The position numbers and the translations under genes are program-made. 64,000 nt of DNA. Origin: Gaiellasilicea sp963829845 (GTDB lineage Bacteria > Actinomycetota > Thermoleophilia > Gaiellales > Gaiellaceae). The stretch is from the NCBI GenBank assembly GCA_963829845.1, contig CAWHKD010000014.1, positions 124,001 to 188,000 on the forward strand, written 5' to 3'. Below, piece by piece: positions 40,988 to 48,847 of this stretch (within the stretch, counting starts at the first letter, position 1; every line of letters begins with the position of its first letter). The notes beneath the pieces were generated by a model that worked only from the letters and a program-made list of their open reading frames with translations, did not search any database and was not told the origin of the DNA.

Positions 40988-41200
40988 GTGATGGTCGTTC
41001 CTTCCAGGAAGCCGCCGCCGCCTCGCTGGGCAACTCCGGCTGAGGCGGCGGACAGGCTCGGCGTGACGCCGACGACGGTTCGCCGCTGGCTCAGCGAAGG
41101 ACGCATAGCTGGCGTCCAGGTCGGAGGCCGCTACCGGGTCGACCCGGCATCCCTCGAGACATTCGCGCGGCCACTGACACACGACGACGCAGCCGGATGA
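40988..41200 (+). CDS. Excisionase-type (MerR/BldC-like) helix-turn-helix protein
   Basis: 70 aa. The winged helix is seen as WATPAEAADRLGVTPTTVRR and WLSEGRIAGVQVGGRYRVDP, the AlpA/excisionase DNA-binding fold. Such small proteins direct excision of integrated elements or act as regulators. Its place 770 bases from a tRNA gene and just before phage-type genes suggests an element-encoded role. No integrase gene is seen next to it. Confidence 0.72.
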   Translation: MMVVPSRKPPPPRWATPAEAADRLGVTPTTVRRWLSEGRIAGVQVGGRYRVDPASLETFARPLTHDDAAG

Positions 41201-41351
41201 CCCTCCCCCGCCCCGAACCGGCCGCATCGCGCACCCGCAGCTCGCGCCGAATCACGAGCGAACCGCTGAACAAACCTGTTCACCCACCGAATGCTCAACC
41301 AACTAAGACGGTCGCGACCCGCCGCCGTCACAACCGACGAAGGAGAACGCA

Positions 41352-41966
41352 GTGAGCACGTTCATCGGCACGTTCACCGATCCATCGAACACCGTCGCGG
41401 CCCGCCACGAGCAGCGCCTCCAAGCCGCCCGACAACGCTGGCCCGAATACCCGGCTGGCGACCTCGAGGCCCGCGGCGGCTACATCGTCGACCGCGGCAG
41501 CGGCCTGCTGTTCAAGCCCGTTCTGCACGTCGTCTTCGCGCATGGTGTCGAGCCCCACAACGAAGGGAAGGACGTCGCTGCTCGCCAAGGGCGGGAAGAC
41601 ACCGCTCCCCGAGCGGCTGCCCGACCGGCACGTCGGCGCGGCCGGGAGTGTGGCGTGAGCGACAGCAGGCGGACGCTGATTCGGCCCGGCCAACTCGCGT
41701 TCGCCCGCGGGGTCTACGACGCGCGCCGCGCCGACGAGCTCCGCGCCGAACGGGCCCAACTCCGAGCCGACCAACTCGAAGCCGCACAGCGAACGCTCGA
41801 CCGGATCGACCTCGAACTCGCCGGGCTCAGCCAGATCCGAGCACGCGAGCTCGCCGCCGACCTCGCCCGCCACGGCTTCGAAACGTCCGAGCTGCCCCCG
41901 CTACCGCTCCCGAGCGCGAACGCGAAGCCCGACGACACCGAGGCCGACCCAACGTCGACGCGATGA
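41352..41966 (+). CDS. Hypothetical protein(s), possibly two fused by a frameshift
   Basis: Frame from GTG 41352: STFIGTFTDPSNTVAARHEQ, RLQAARQRWPEYPAGDL, then a less convincing middle. From GTG 41655 (SDSRRTLIRPGQLAFARGVY) a coiled-coil rich part follows (AERAQLRADQLEAAQRTLDR). In another frame, near 41540-41656, SPTTKGRTSLLAKGGKTPLP reads well to a TGA overlapping GTG 41655. So two genes with a shift near 41530 are likely. Families not recognised; position suggests an integrated element. Confidence 0.45.
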   Translation: MSTFIGTFTDPSNTVAARHEQRLQAARQRWPEYPAGDLEARGGYIVDRGSGLLFKPVLHVVFAHGVEPHNEGKDVAARQGREDTAPRAAARPARRRGRECGVSDSRRTLIRPGQLAFARGVYDARRADELRAERAQLRADQLEAAQRTLDRIDLELAGLSQIRARELAADLARHGFETSELPPLPLPSANAKPDDTEADPTSTR

Positions 41967-42043
41967 CGCGAGCGCGAGCAGAGGAAGCAGCGAGCCGCGG
42001 CCGACTAGTCCGCACCTACACCACGCGCATCACTGTGCGATGA
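41963..42043 (+). CDS. Very small coupled ORF (26 aa)
   Basis: ATG 41963 overlaps the previous stop (ATGA) and encodes MTRARAEEAASRGRLVRTYT followed by TRITVR. Too short to assign; kept because of the coupling and basic composition typical of element genes. Confidence 0.25.
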   Translation: MTRARAEEAASRGRLVRTYTTRITVR

Positions 42044-42060
42044 CCGGCCGCGAAGCGAGC

Positions 42061-42243
42061 TTACGACTGCTCGGCCTTGTCCGATCGATGCCAGCGGATG
42101 AAGCCGCACTGCTTGCAGGAGTAAGCCAGTGCCTCCAGCCCACCCTCAAGCGCCTGGAGCACCGAGCGGCCGTCCAGAAGGATCCATGTCTCGCTGCCGC
42201 ACATCGGACACTTTCGCTGTTCGTTCACGACCTGCGTTCCCAT
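42061..42243 (-). CDS. Zinc-ribbon protein
   Basis: 60 aa from ATG 42243 (MGTQVVNEQRKCPMCGSETW). Two CxxC knuckles, CPMCGSETW and CKQCGFIRWH, spaced 29 residues apart form a treble-clef or ribbon. High third-position GC supports this strand over an overlapping forward reading. The partner or nucleic-acid target is unknown. Confidence 0.6.
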   Translation of the reverse strand: MGTQVVNEQRKCPMCGSETWILLDGRSVLQALEGGLEALAYSCKQCGFIRWHRSDKAEQS

Positions 42244-42412
42244 GGCCTTGGGAGTATTTACTGCGCGACCGCTCGACAAGCTCTGTGCCGCCGATCCAGG
42301 GAACTCGCGCGTTCCGTCCGGCTGCCACCACCAGAGCGTTTTTACAGTGAACTTGGCGCCTACTCCGCACTCTGCCGTTTCTCTCCCCATTTGCAAGTGA
42401 TAGAGCCTGATC

Positions 42413-42868
42413 GTGGCTGAACGATCCTGCCCCGTCTGTGGCCGCCGCTTTTGACCGCGAACGGGCCAGCACCGTTTTTGTACTCCGGCCTGCCGCGAGC
42501 GGGCGCGGGTTCGGTCGCCGGGCGCGAAGGCGAAATACGGTTTCTTGCATCAGGAGCTGCGGAAGCAGTTGGCGCCGCGGGTTGCTGCCGGCGTGGTGAC
42601 GTGCTGGCGCTGCGGCGAGTTGATCGCTCCGGGCGAACCGTTTGACCTGGGGCACGTTGACGGTGACCCTTTGCGATATGCGGGTGCTGAGCATCGGCGC
42701 TGCTCTAGGGCGTCGGGTGCTGACTTGACGAACGGGTGGCGTCTACCGCCGGACGGGCCGCCGGACGAAGCGATTGAGGATCCGAGCGGCGGCTGGTGGG
42801 GGCCGGTGTCGGAGCTGAAGGGTGGGCGGCCGTACCGGCCTCGGTGGTCACGGAACTGGTTAGCGTGA
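42413..42868 (+). pseudogene. HNH endonuclease with in-frame TGA
   Basis: GTG 42413 encodes AERSCPVCGRRF, then TGA at 42452, then PRTGQHRFCTPACRERARVR with the second half of the zinc finger. The nuclease part has TCWRCGELIAPGEPFDLGHVDGD (HNH first half), EHRRCSRASGADLTNGW and a C-terminus RPYRPRWSRNWLA. The stop is in the middle of an otherwise conserved finger. A point change or sequence error is likely. Phage HNH nucleases of this type accompany packaging genes. An inverted copy of the 3' end occurs near 49600. Confidence 0.65.
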
Positions 42869-42945
42869 GCGACCGCCCGCTGCTGACGGCGCGGCCGAAG
42901 TCGGCTAGACCTATGCGTTCACGCGAGAGCACGCTCGCCCAGGCG
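42830..42945 (+). repeat. Inverted duplicate of HNH gene end, copy A
   Basis: The HNH gene end and the first codons of the following frame (from GTG 42865, SDRPLLTARPKSARP) match the reverse complement of about 49565-49675 over roughly 110 bases with few differences. The following frame is probably the start of a small phage gene, cut short here near 43000. Confidence 0.6.
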
Positions 42946-42972
42946 AGCGCGCTTGGGCGCGGGCGGCCACCG

Positions 42973-44037
42973 TTAGGGGGAGTTGGTCGTGTCGGTCGGG
43001 CAGAGCAGCGCCGTCATGTCTGGCGGTGCACCTGAGAAGGCATCACCGTCAGCTGAGATGACGGCGACGCGGTCACCGTCGTCGCTTGCCACGACGATCG
43101 TGCTGTAACCCAGGAACTCGCCGTCGTGACCCCAGAAGCGTCCGCACGTGAGCTGAATCGAGAAGATGCCGAGACCGTCCGCGACCTCGTGGTCGACGAC
43201 GACAGTCTGCTTCATCTGCGCGAGTGAACCCTCGGAGAGGAGGCGACCGGACAGCAGAGCGGAGAAGAAGCCAGCAAGGTCATGGGCGTCCGAGACCAGC
43301 GCCCCGGCCGCCCAAGGGATATCGGGATTCTCTCCTTCGTCGTCGAGGTCCCGCAGCCGCCGTGTTCGAGGCAGCTCCGTTCTCTTGAGTGCGAGCGGGC
43401 CGAGGATGCGCGACTCAAGCTCTTCCCGATACGTATTTCCGGTGATCTTCTCGATAACGAGGCCGAGGGCGATGTAGTTGGTGTTTGAATAACGCCATTC
43501 GCTGCCGGGCGGGAAGACGAGCGGCTGCGCGGCTGCGAAGCGCAGGGTGTCAATCGGCCGGAACGAGGGCGATCGGCTTGCCCGCTGCAACCAGTCCCCG
43601 TAGTCGGTGAAGTTCGCGAGCCCGGAGCGGTGGTTGAGCAACTGGCGGATCGTGATCTTCTTCCCGGCCGGAACGATTCCCGGCAGGTGACGCTCAAGCG
43701 GTTCGCTGAGCCGAAGCTTCCCCTCGGCCACGAGCTGAAGCACGATTGTCGCCGTGAACGTCTTCGTCACACTCCCGACCCGAAACCGCTGGTCCCTGCC
43801 CGGTCGCTGATCCCCCGCCGTAGCCACGTACTCACGACCATCGTCGGAGACGAAAACGATCGCGCTCTCCGCCCCAGCACGATCAAGCTGCTCGGCGACT
43901 TGTTCGACCGGAGGCGGCGGTGCCCCAGACTTCTCGCCACCGCAACCAGGCAGCACCAGCCCGAAAGCCACCAGAAGCGTCGGAAGGACAAAGCGAAGCA
44001 CGCGATCGGAACAGCGACTCCGGGGCCGCACTGCCAT
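42973..44037 (-). CDS. Serine hydrolase, class C beta-lactamase-like lipoprotein
   Basis: 354 aa. The signal peptide has a lipobox (GLVLPGCGGEKSG). Catalytic motifs: Ser and Lys in RVGSVTKTFTATIVLQ (SxxK), Tyr in WRYSNTNYIALG (YxN), and WGHDGEFLGYST in place of KTG. Such proteins are penicillin-binding or esterase-like; resistance is not implied. Signal and anchor place it outside the membrane. It is flanked by element-type repeats. Confidence 0.88.
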   Translation of the reverse strand: MAVRPRSRCSDRVLRFVLPTLLVAFGLVLPGCGGEKSGAPPPPVEQVAEQLDRAGAESAIVFVSDDGREYVATAGDQRPGRDQRFRVGSVTKTFTATIVLQLVAEGKLRLSEPLERHLPGIVPAGKKITIRQLLNHRSGLANFTDYGDWLQRASRSPSFRPIDTLRFAAAQPLVFPPGSEWRYSNTNYIALGLVIEKITGNTYREELESRILGPLALKRTELPRTRRLRDLDDEGENPDIPWAAGALVSDAHDLAGFFSALLSGRLLSEGSLAQMKQTVVVDHEVADGLGIFSIQLTCGRFWGHDGEFLGYSTIVVASDDGDRVAVISADGDAFSGAPPDMTALLCPTDTTNSP

Positions 44038-44102
44038 CCCTTGTAATCAACCACAACTGATCCGCACTTTCGCAGGTCGGATCTTCTGGACATGACCGCG
44101 CT

Positions 44103-44136
44103 CAAGGGACATTCCCGAACGCAGGCCCAGGCGAGT
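44103..44136 (-). repeat. Dispersed 30-bp repeat, copy 1
   Basis: On the reverse strand reads cgcctgggcctgcgttcggg followed by aatgtccc. Matches the core GGGCCAGCGTTCGGGAATG shared by eight copies between 44.1 and 48.7 kb. Confidence 0.65.
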
Positions 44137-44255
44137 GGCCACGTGACGATGACGCACGCGCTCGCGACCCAATCCGTCAGCTCACGGGCGAAACGCAGGC
44201 CCCACACTTCCTGCGCGAGCGCGAACCTTTCGCCCGAACCCCGAAGGATGCAATC

Positions 44256-44289
44256 GGCTGGGCCAGCGTTGCGGAAATGTTCCTGAAGA
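44256..44289 (+). repeat. Dispersed 30-bp repeat, copy 2
   Basis: cggctgggccagcgttgcgg followed by aaatgttcctgaag. Overlaps the start of the next gene: its aaatg supplies the ATG at 44277. Confidence 0.65.
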
Positions 44290-44636
44290 GCGGACGGCGG
44301 AGACCACTACCCTCCGAACAGATGCCGCCTTTCCTTGATGAGCTTCGTAGGTGGTTCGAGGTTTACTCCGATGCTGGCGGGCGGCGCGGTATCCGCGTGC
44401 AATTCACTGACGGGCCACCCGAGCTACCAATGCGGTCCGCCTTGATCACGGCCCAGGGTGCAGCGGCGATCGGCCAGCTAACACTCTGGGAGTCAGGAAA
44501 GTGCGATACCGAAGCACACGCTACGGGAGACCGCACGCCGATCCTTCTGCGCTCACGCGTTTTGGATGAACCCGCCCGCGTCCCCGCCATCGCCGACGAC
44601 CTCATCGATCACGTAGCTGACTACTCGAACTCCTGA
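44277..44636 (+). CDS. Hypothetical protein (119 aa)
   Basis: Starts at ATG 44277 or at ATG 44322 (PPFLDELRRWFEVYSD). Mixed alpha/beta with conserved-looking parts RRGIRVQFTDGPPELPMRSA and GAAAIGQLTLWESG. No family is recognised. It lies between two copies of the dispersed repeat, as a single-gene unit, which gives it the look of a cassette gene. Confidence 0.5.
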   Translation: MFLKSGRRRPLPSEQMPPFLDELRRWFEVYSDAGGRRGIRVQFTDGPPELPMRSALITAQGAAAIGQLTLWESGKCDTEAHATGDRTPILLRSRVLDEPARVPAIADDLIDHVADYSNS

Positions 44637-44644
44637 CGGGAGCT

Positions 44645-44686
44645 TCGCCTGGGCCAGCGTTCGGGAATGACGCTGAGGCTAGGCGG
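44645..44686 (+). repeat. Dispersed 30-bp repeat, copy 3
   Basis: cgcctgggccagcgttcggg followed by aatgacgctgaggctaggc. It can fold: AGCGT/ACGCT, GCC/GGC and GCCT/AGGC pair around tcgggaatg. It follows the stop of the 44277 gene by about ten bases. Confidence 0.7.
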
Positions 44687-44694
44687 GTTCCTCT

Positions 44695-44970
44695 CTAGGC
44701 GTCGTGCTGGCGGAGGAACTCCGCCGACTTGGGCGGACCTTGCGTAAACCCGGCTTCCTGAAAGATCGCCGGAACCTCCGGGTCCGAGGTGAAGCTCTGC
44801 CAGCCCGCCTCGTCCCAGTCAAAGATCACCCAAACCCGGTCGCTCTCATTTGGATCCCGAAAGACGTGCGCCCCCTTGCTGCCGTGCTGCTTTCGCTTCT
44901 CAGCGCCCTTGGTTGAGAAGGTATTCCAGAAGCGGTCGAACTCCCCGATCTTCGCCGTTGCCAGGACCAT
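44695..44970 (-). CDS. Dimeric alpha/beta-barrel protein (monooxygenase/cyclase-like)
   Basis: 91 aa from ATG 44970, chosen for the strong ribosome site aggagg five bases away. The protein has the ferredoxin-like pattern KIGEFDRFWNTFSTKGAEKR, SKGAHVFRDPNESDRVWVIF and DWDEAGWQSFTSDPEVPAIF. Such proteins belong to the ABM/stress-responsive barrel superfamily; catalytic activity is unproven. It is opposite in strand to the neighbouring repeat units. Confidence 0.7.
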   Translation of the reverse strand: MVLATAKIGEFDRFWNTFSTKGAEKRKQHGSKGAHVFRDPNESDRVWVIFDWDEAGWQSFTSDPEVPAIFQEAGFTQGPPKSAEFLRQHDA

Positions 44971-45202
44971 TGTCTCCTCCTCAGTCGGGACATGTTGTCG
45001 CGCCATTCACCCTACGCCATCCAGGAGCACGCTCCCGACGATCACCGCGCAGCGGTCGACGACGACCTCGCGCTCATCGTCGTGACGCCTGAGCGCCGAC
45101 GCCTTCGGTTCGCCCTCACTGGCGGACGGTTACGACCGACCTGACGCTGCGCAGCGCCTGTAGCGGTCGGCCGACCCAGCCGCTGCCACGCTCGAACGTC
45201 GG

Positions 45203-45424
45203 CTACGTCTGTTCCGGATGCTTTTGATACTCGATATATGCGGCGAGCGACTCGTAGTCGTAACTTCGCGCGTGGGGGTAGAAGCGTGCGAGGAAGCTGG
45301 CCCAGTCGAGGCGTTCAATCGGGTGCGCGCTTGGCAGCGAAGGTCCGCCCTCGTTCTCAAACGATGCCAACTCGATGACGCCCTGCGGTCGGAGTGGCAT
45401 GGCGCCGCCAGCGTGTGTGCTCAT
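45203..45424 (-). CDS. Small hypothetical protein (73 aa)
   Basis: ATG 45424 begins STHAGGAMPLRPQGVIELAS, and the aromatic end is LARFYPHARSYDYESLAAYI with EYQKHPEQT. The composition is protein-like, but no family is recognised. It lies alone in a cassette-rich area. Confidence 0.45.
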   Translation of the reverse strand: MSTHAGGAMPLRPQGVIELASFENEGGPSLPSAHPIERLDWASFLARFYPHARSYDYESLAAYIEYQKHPEQT

Positions 45425-45735
45425 GTTCGGCCTTCAGTCTGCGGAAGATCCGCTGTACCGACGAAGGCGGCAATCAAGAGACACGAGCGTCCCGGTGGAA
45501 CGCTCGCTGCGTCTGGGTCGGGCGCTTGTGGCGCAAGTTACATGCTAGCAGCTCGTCCCCCTCAAATACACGGCGCTCGAATCGCTGCTACGTTGAACCC
45601 AGCGCGTTTGGCTCTTGCATCGAAGCCGCCGAGGCTCTGCACCTTTCCTCTTCGTCTGTCACACCTGGCCTGAGCGCCGCCGCGGGAGTCCGTTCGGACC
45701 TTCCTGCCCTGAGAGATGAACAGAAGGAGCATCAC
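45425..45735. other. Gap without a recognised gene
   Basis: About 310 bases between divergent small genes. Open frames exist but none looks coding. It should hold promoters for both neighbours; no clear boxes are seen. Confidence 0.4.
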
Positions 45736-46047
45736 ATGCATGCGACCATTCGTCGTTACGAGGGTGTGGACCAGAATCGCACCGTCGAGCTGACCCGCAA
45801 GGTCAACGAGACCCTCGTCCCGCAGCTGAGCAAGCTGCAGGGCTTCAAGGGCTACTACCTGATCGAGTCCGGCAACGGTGTCTTCAGCTCGCTCGGGCTC
45901 TTCGAGAGCCCCGAGCAGATCGAGGAGTCGACCAAGCTCGCCTCCAGCTGGGTCCGCGACGAGAAGCTCGAGACCGCGTTCCCGAACCCGCCCAAGATCA
46001 CGAGCGGGAAGATCGTCGCCCAGAGCAACGGCGTCGCCGTCGCCTAA
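45736..46047 (+). CDS. Antibiotic-biosynthesis-monooxygenase-like barrel protein
   Basis: 103 aa from ATG 45736 with ribosome site agaaggag. HATIRRYEGVDQNRTVELTR, PQLSKLQGFKGYYLIESGNG and SLGLFESPEQIEESTKLASS match the dimeric ferredoxin-like barrel that oxidises aromatic compounds or binds heme in some members. No catalytic residue can be assigned. Typical single-gene accessory unit. Confidence 0.75.
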   Translation: MHATIRRYEGVDQNRTVELTRKVNETLVPQLSKLQGFKGYYLIESGNGVFSSLGLFESPEQIEESTKLASSWVRDEKLETAFPNPPKITSGKIVAQSNGVAVA

Positions 46048-46283
46048 CGGGCCGACCGAAACTCGCTCGCCGGCGAAGGGCCTGCTCGAACCAGGCGGTT
46101 CTCCGGTGACGAGCGACAGGCTCGCGGCAGAGCCTGTCAGGGAAGCGAGAGCGCCGGGCCTCCTCTTTGGGGCTCGGCGCCTCCCGCTCGTAACCGGCAA
46201 CGCACGCGAGCGCGTCGACTTCGGGTGTGCGACGGCGGGATGGGCGCCCAGGCTGTCGAGATCCGCTCGGTCTAGCAGCGGAG

Positions 46284-46595
46284 CTAGGAAGCGTCGTCTG
46301 TGGAGCCCTCGTGCGGCTCGCCCGGTGGCGGTCGCCGCGCGTCGGCGCGTGACGAATCATCGCCTCGTTGTTCGCCGCGCCGCATCGCCTCATAGACGGC
46401 ATCCCAGTGCTGTGAGATCTCCTGCATCGAGCGGGCCGTCGTCAAAGCCGCGCCTTCGAGTCTTGCTATCACAGGGTCGACCTCCGCCAGGCGTTCCTCA
46501 AGCCGCGTGATCCTGGCGCCGAGCGCGCTCAGTTGCTGAGCGATGACCTCCGATTCGCTACTTGCGGCCACTTCCTGTGGATTGTCGCATGTCAC
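46284..46595 (-). CDS. Coiled-coil hypothetical protein
   Basis: 103 aa. Heptad-type region EVIAQQLSALGARITRLEER LAEVDPVIARLEG followed by AALTTARSMQEISQHWDAVY. The tail is low-complexity and charged. No family is recognised. Divergent from the DUF1918 gene; 98 bases between starts. Confidence 0.5.
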   Translation of the reverse strand: MTCDNPQEVAASSESEVIAQQLSALGARITRLEERLAEVDPVIARLEGAALTTARSMQEISQHWDAVYEAMRRGEQRGDDSSRADARRPPPGEPHEGSTDDAS

Positions 46596-46693
46596 CGGCG
46601 TACAATCGTTTTGTTCGGCGGCGCTTTGGAGGACACCTTCAACCGACCCGCGCTAGTCTTGGGTTGACGAGATCGTCGCAGGAGGTTGGACGG

Positions 46694-46897
46694 ATGGACG
46701 CAGGTGTGGGAGACCGGATCGTCGTCGAGTCGGAGCAGGCCGCTCAGTCGGGTCGGGCGGGTGTCATCGAGGAGGTTCTGGCCGACGATCCGCCGCGCTA
46801 CCGCGTCCGCTGGGACGACGGGCGCACGAGCATCTTCGCGCCCTCGGCAGGCGTCGCGAGGATCGAGCCGAGCAAGAAGAAGCGCGTGAAGACCTGA
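46694..46897 (+). CDS. DUF1918 domain protein
   Basis: 67 aa from ATG 46694 with ribosome site aggagg. Matches the small SH3-like DUF1918 fold: AGVGDRIVVESEQAAQSGRA, GVIEEVLADDPPRYRVRWDD, GRTSIFAPSAGVARIEP. Often found in actinobacteria; the function is unknown. A reverse-orientation repeat copy follows 22 bases after its stop. Confidence 0.82.
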   Translation: MDAGVGDRIVVESEQAAQSGRAGVIEEVLADDPPRYRVRWDDGRTSIFAPSAGVARIEPSKKKRVKT

Positions 46898-46918
46898 CCT
46901 GCGGGAGGCGCCCACCCC

Positions 46919-46946
46919 CACCATCCCGAACGCTGGCCCAGCCCAC
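46919..46946 (-). repeat. Dispersed 30-bp repeat, copy 4
   Basis: On the reverse strand reads gggctgggccagcgttcggg then atggtg. Shortly after the DUF1918 gene. Confidence 0.65.
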
Positions 46947-46991
46947 CGTGCCGGCCCAACCGCTGCTTGACTCAGCTGGGCGGTCCTGCAG

Positions 46992-47072
46992 CTACCCACG
47001 CCTTCGGCGAAGGTAAGCAACAGCGGCCAGCGCGACAACGACGATCATGACTATCCAAAGCCAGGTCGACAC
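46992..47072 (-). CDS. Tiny membrane protein (26 aa)
   Basis: GTG 47072 encodes VSTWLWIVMIVVVALAAVAY followed by LRRRRG: one transmembrane helix with a basic end. A possible ribosome site is aagga. No homologue recalled. Confidence 0.4.
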   Translation of the reverse strand: MSTWLWIVMIVVVALAAVAYLRRRRG

Positions 47073-47205
47073 AGAGGATCCTTTCGTAAGGGGCGTGCCG
47101 ACTTTACGGCGCGCCAGCCGGTCGCTGCGCGGCCGCGTCCTCGCGGCGGCGACCTCTGCTGGAGCGAGTAGCCCGCAGCGCGACGGCATCTCGGAGAGTG
47201 CCGTC

Positions 47206-47240
47206 GCATGGGCCAGTGTTCAGGAATGACGCCTGAGCGG
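47206..47240 (+). repeat. Dispersed 30-bp repeat, copy 5
   Basis: gcatgggccagtgttcagga followed by atgacgcctgagcgg. GTGT and ACGC can pair with one wobble. Confidence 0.65.
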
Positions 47241-47309
47241 CGGGCCGCAACGGCGGTTCCATGAGCCCGCCGTCGCGCGGTGTCTCGGAACATCGGTTCG
47301 ACTTCGGTC

Positions 47310-47343
47310 GGGCTGGGCGAGCGTTTCGGGAATGTGCCTTGCG
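47310..47343 (+). repeat. Dispersed 30-bp repeat, copy 6
   Basis: gggctgggcgagcgtttcgg followed by gaatgtgccttgcg. Lies 84 bases upstream of the SnoaL-like gene. Confidence 0.65.
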
Positions 47344-47426
47344 TCACGGCGCCACAGCTTTCGTCCGTCCGAGGCGACGGTCCCACGTCTGCGAGGATGG
47401 CATTCCCAACGACAATCGGAGAGCAG

Positions 47427-47837
47427 ATGCCTAGCGCCAGAGACGTCATCCTCAAGCACATCGACGCGTTCAACGGTCGTGAAAGCGACGCCGATCCGTG
47501 GGCAGCCGATGCAGAGATGACAGCGCCAGGCGCCCAGGTCAGCGGCCGCGACAATGTGATCGGCTTCCTCGCCGTGTTCCAGGGAGCGTTCCCCGACATC
47601 CGCCTCGAGATCGAGGAGCTCCTCACCGACGGGCCGGCCGCAGCGGCCGAAGGAACCCTCACGGGCACCCATACTGGTGTGCTCCACACCCCCGACGGCG
47701 ATGTCGCGCCGACAGGACGCGCCGTTGAGCTCCGGTGGGCGGCGTTGTACGTCACCGACGGCGACACGCTGAAGTCCGAGCACCTGTTCTTCGACCAGAT
47801 GGACTTCCTCGGCCAACTCGGCCTGCTTCCCGGCTAG
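47427..47837 (+). CDS. SnoaL/NTF2-like ester cyclase-family protein
   Basis: 136 aa from ATG 47427 (ribosome site ggagag). The cone-shaped NTF2 fold is suggested by RDVILKHIDAFNGRESDADP, FQGAFPDIRLEIEELLTDGP, GTLTGTHTGVLHTPDGDVAP and RWAALYVTDGDTLKSEHLFF. Relatives bind hydrophobic ligands or cyclise polyketides; here it is probably a general accessory enzyme. Repeat copies lie on both sides (47310, 47932). Confidence 0.8.
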   Translation: MPSARDVILKHIDAFNGRESDADPWAADAEMTAPGAQVSGRDNVIGFLAVFQGAFPDIRLEIEELLTDGPAAAAEGTLTGTHTGVLHTPDGDVAPTGRAVELRWAALYVTDGDTLKSEHLFFDQMDFLGQLGLLPG

Positions 47838-47931
47838 TGCCGGCGAGCCTTTCGCCCGCTGTCGCTTTCCATGCAAAGCATCAGTGGTCGGAACCCGCGG
47901 GCGAGTCGTGCATGCCCGAACGAGATCGCTC

Positions 47932-47966
47932 GGCTGCCCGAGTGTGCGGGAATGACGCTTGAAGCC
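47932..47966 (+). repeat. Dispersed 30-bp repeat, copy 7
   Basis: ggctgcccgagtgtgcggga followed by atgacgcttgaagcc. gagtgt and acgctt can pair with wobbles around gcgggaatg. Follows the SnoaL-like gene by 95 bases. Confidence 0.65.
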
Positions 47967-47988
47967 AGCGCAACTGCTCGTTATCGTC

Positions 47989-48029
47989 GCCGCTAGCTCA
48001 TTGGCAGAACTGCGGACTTCCCACGCGGC
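47989..48029 (+). pseudogene. tRNA-Gly-like relic
   Basis: The stretch has a D-arm-like agctcattggcagaac and an anticodon-loop-like cttccca as in tRNA-Gly (CCC/TCC). Stem pairing is poor and there is no T-arm. Probably a decayed or partly replaced tRNA end at an old insertion site. Confidence 0.35.
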
Positions 48030-48056
48030 CCACTATCCGCCTATCTGGAGGTCACA

Positions 48057-48605
48057 GTGAGCGATGTCGGTAAGGGCAAGGTGGTCGTTAACAGGGCGAT
48101 GTCGCTTGACGGCTTCATCGCCGGCCCCGGCGATTCGATGGATTGGGGTCCAACCCTCGTGCCGCCGGACGATGTCGCAGCGATTGCGGCGGAAACCGGA
48201 GCCATGCTCGTGGGTCGCCGGACCTGGGACGTCGGCGCCAAGATGGAAGCGGAGGATCCCGGCAGGACTGACTACCCCTTCTCCGGGGCGATGTTCCTCC
48301 TCAGCCATAGGCCACTGGATCCGCCGGATCCTCGGGTGAGTGTCCTCAGCGGTGACATCGGTGATGCGGTCGCCACGGCGCTGGACGCCGCGGGCGGCAA
48401 GAACTTGGAGATCTTGGGCGCCGACGTTGCGGCCCAGTGCTTCCAGCGGGGACTCGTCGACGAGGTCCTGGTCTATGTACTGCCGGTGCTGCTCGGCGAC
48501 GGCGTTCGCTTCTCTGCTCCGGGCATGACACGAACAGAGCTGGAACCGCTCAGCAGCAGGCGGTCAGGAGACACGACCATCCTCCGGTTCCGCGTCCGCA
48601 AGTAG
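48057..48605 (+). CDS. Dihydrofolate reductase-family protein
   Basis: 182 aa from GTG 48057, ribosome site ggaggt seven bases upstream. RibD/DHFR fold: VVVNRAMSLDGFIAGPGDSM DWGP, GAMLVGRRTWDVG, LEILGADVAAQCFQRGLVDE, VYVLPVLLGDGVRF. It uses NADPH to reduce an unknown substrate; ordinary folate reduction is not assured. Intact counterpart of the broken gene at 3514-4050. Repeat copies lie on both sides. Confidence 0.85.
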   Translation: MSDVGKGKVVVNRAMSLDGFIAGPGDSMDWGPTLVPPDDVAAIAAETGAMLVGRRTWDVGAKMEAEDPGRTDYPFSGAMFLLSHRPLDPPDPRVSVLSGDIGDAVATALDAAGGKNLEILGADVAAQCFQRGLVDEVLVYVLPVLLGDGVRFSAPGMTRTELEPLSSRRSGDTTILRFRVRK

Positions 48606-48660
48606 GGATCTGTCCGACCAGGGAAAGAGAAGAGCTCGTCGCCTGAGCGCTCGACGCAGA

Positions 48661-48696
48661 CATGCGCGAGCGTTCGGGAATGTCACATGACCGCGG
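48661..48696 (+). repeat. Dispersed 30-bp repeat, copy 8
   Basis: catgcgcgagcgttcgggaa followed by tgtcacatgaccgcgg. It lies 56 bases after the DHFR-like gene. Confidence 0.65.
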
Positions 48697-48847
48697 TGTC
48701 ACCGACGAGAGCCAGGGCGTCACTGTTGGGTTGTTGTTGCAGCGCACCATCGAGGATCGATGGACGCGCCCCAGCGCCTTGCACTTGCTCGTGCACCGGG
48801 AGTGCGCTGCGCCATCGAGTTGCTCGCGTGAGCGTCATCTGAAGCGG

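Noticed and set aside
42040..42420. Forward 126-codon frame with ATGA coupling
   Set aside because: The reverse zinc-ribbon has two CxxC knuckles and better third-position GC; the two cannot both be real.
44103..48696. Calling the 30-bp repeats classical integron attC sites
   Set aside because: The core lacks the standard GTTRRRY/RYYYAAC boxes and no integrase is in the window; reported only as cassette-like.
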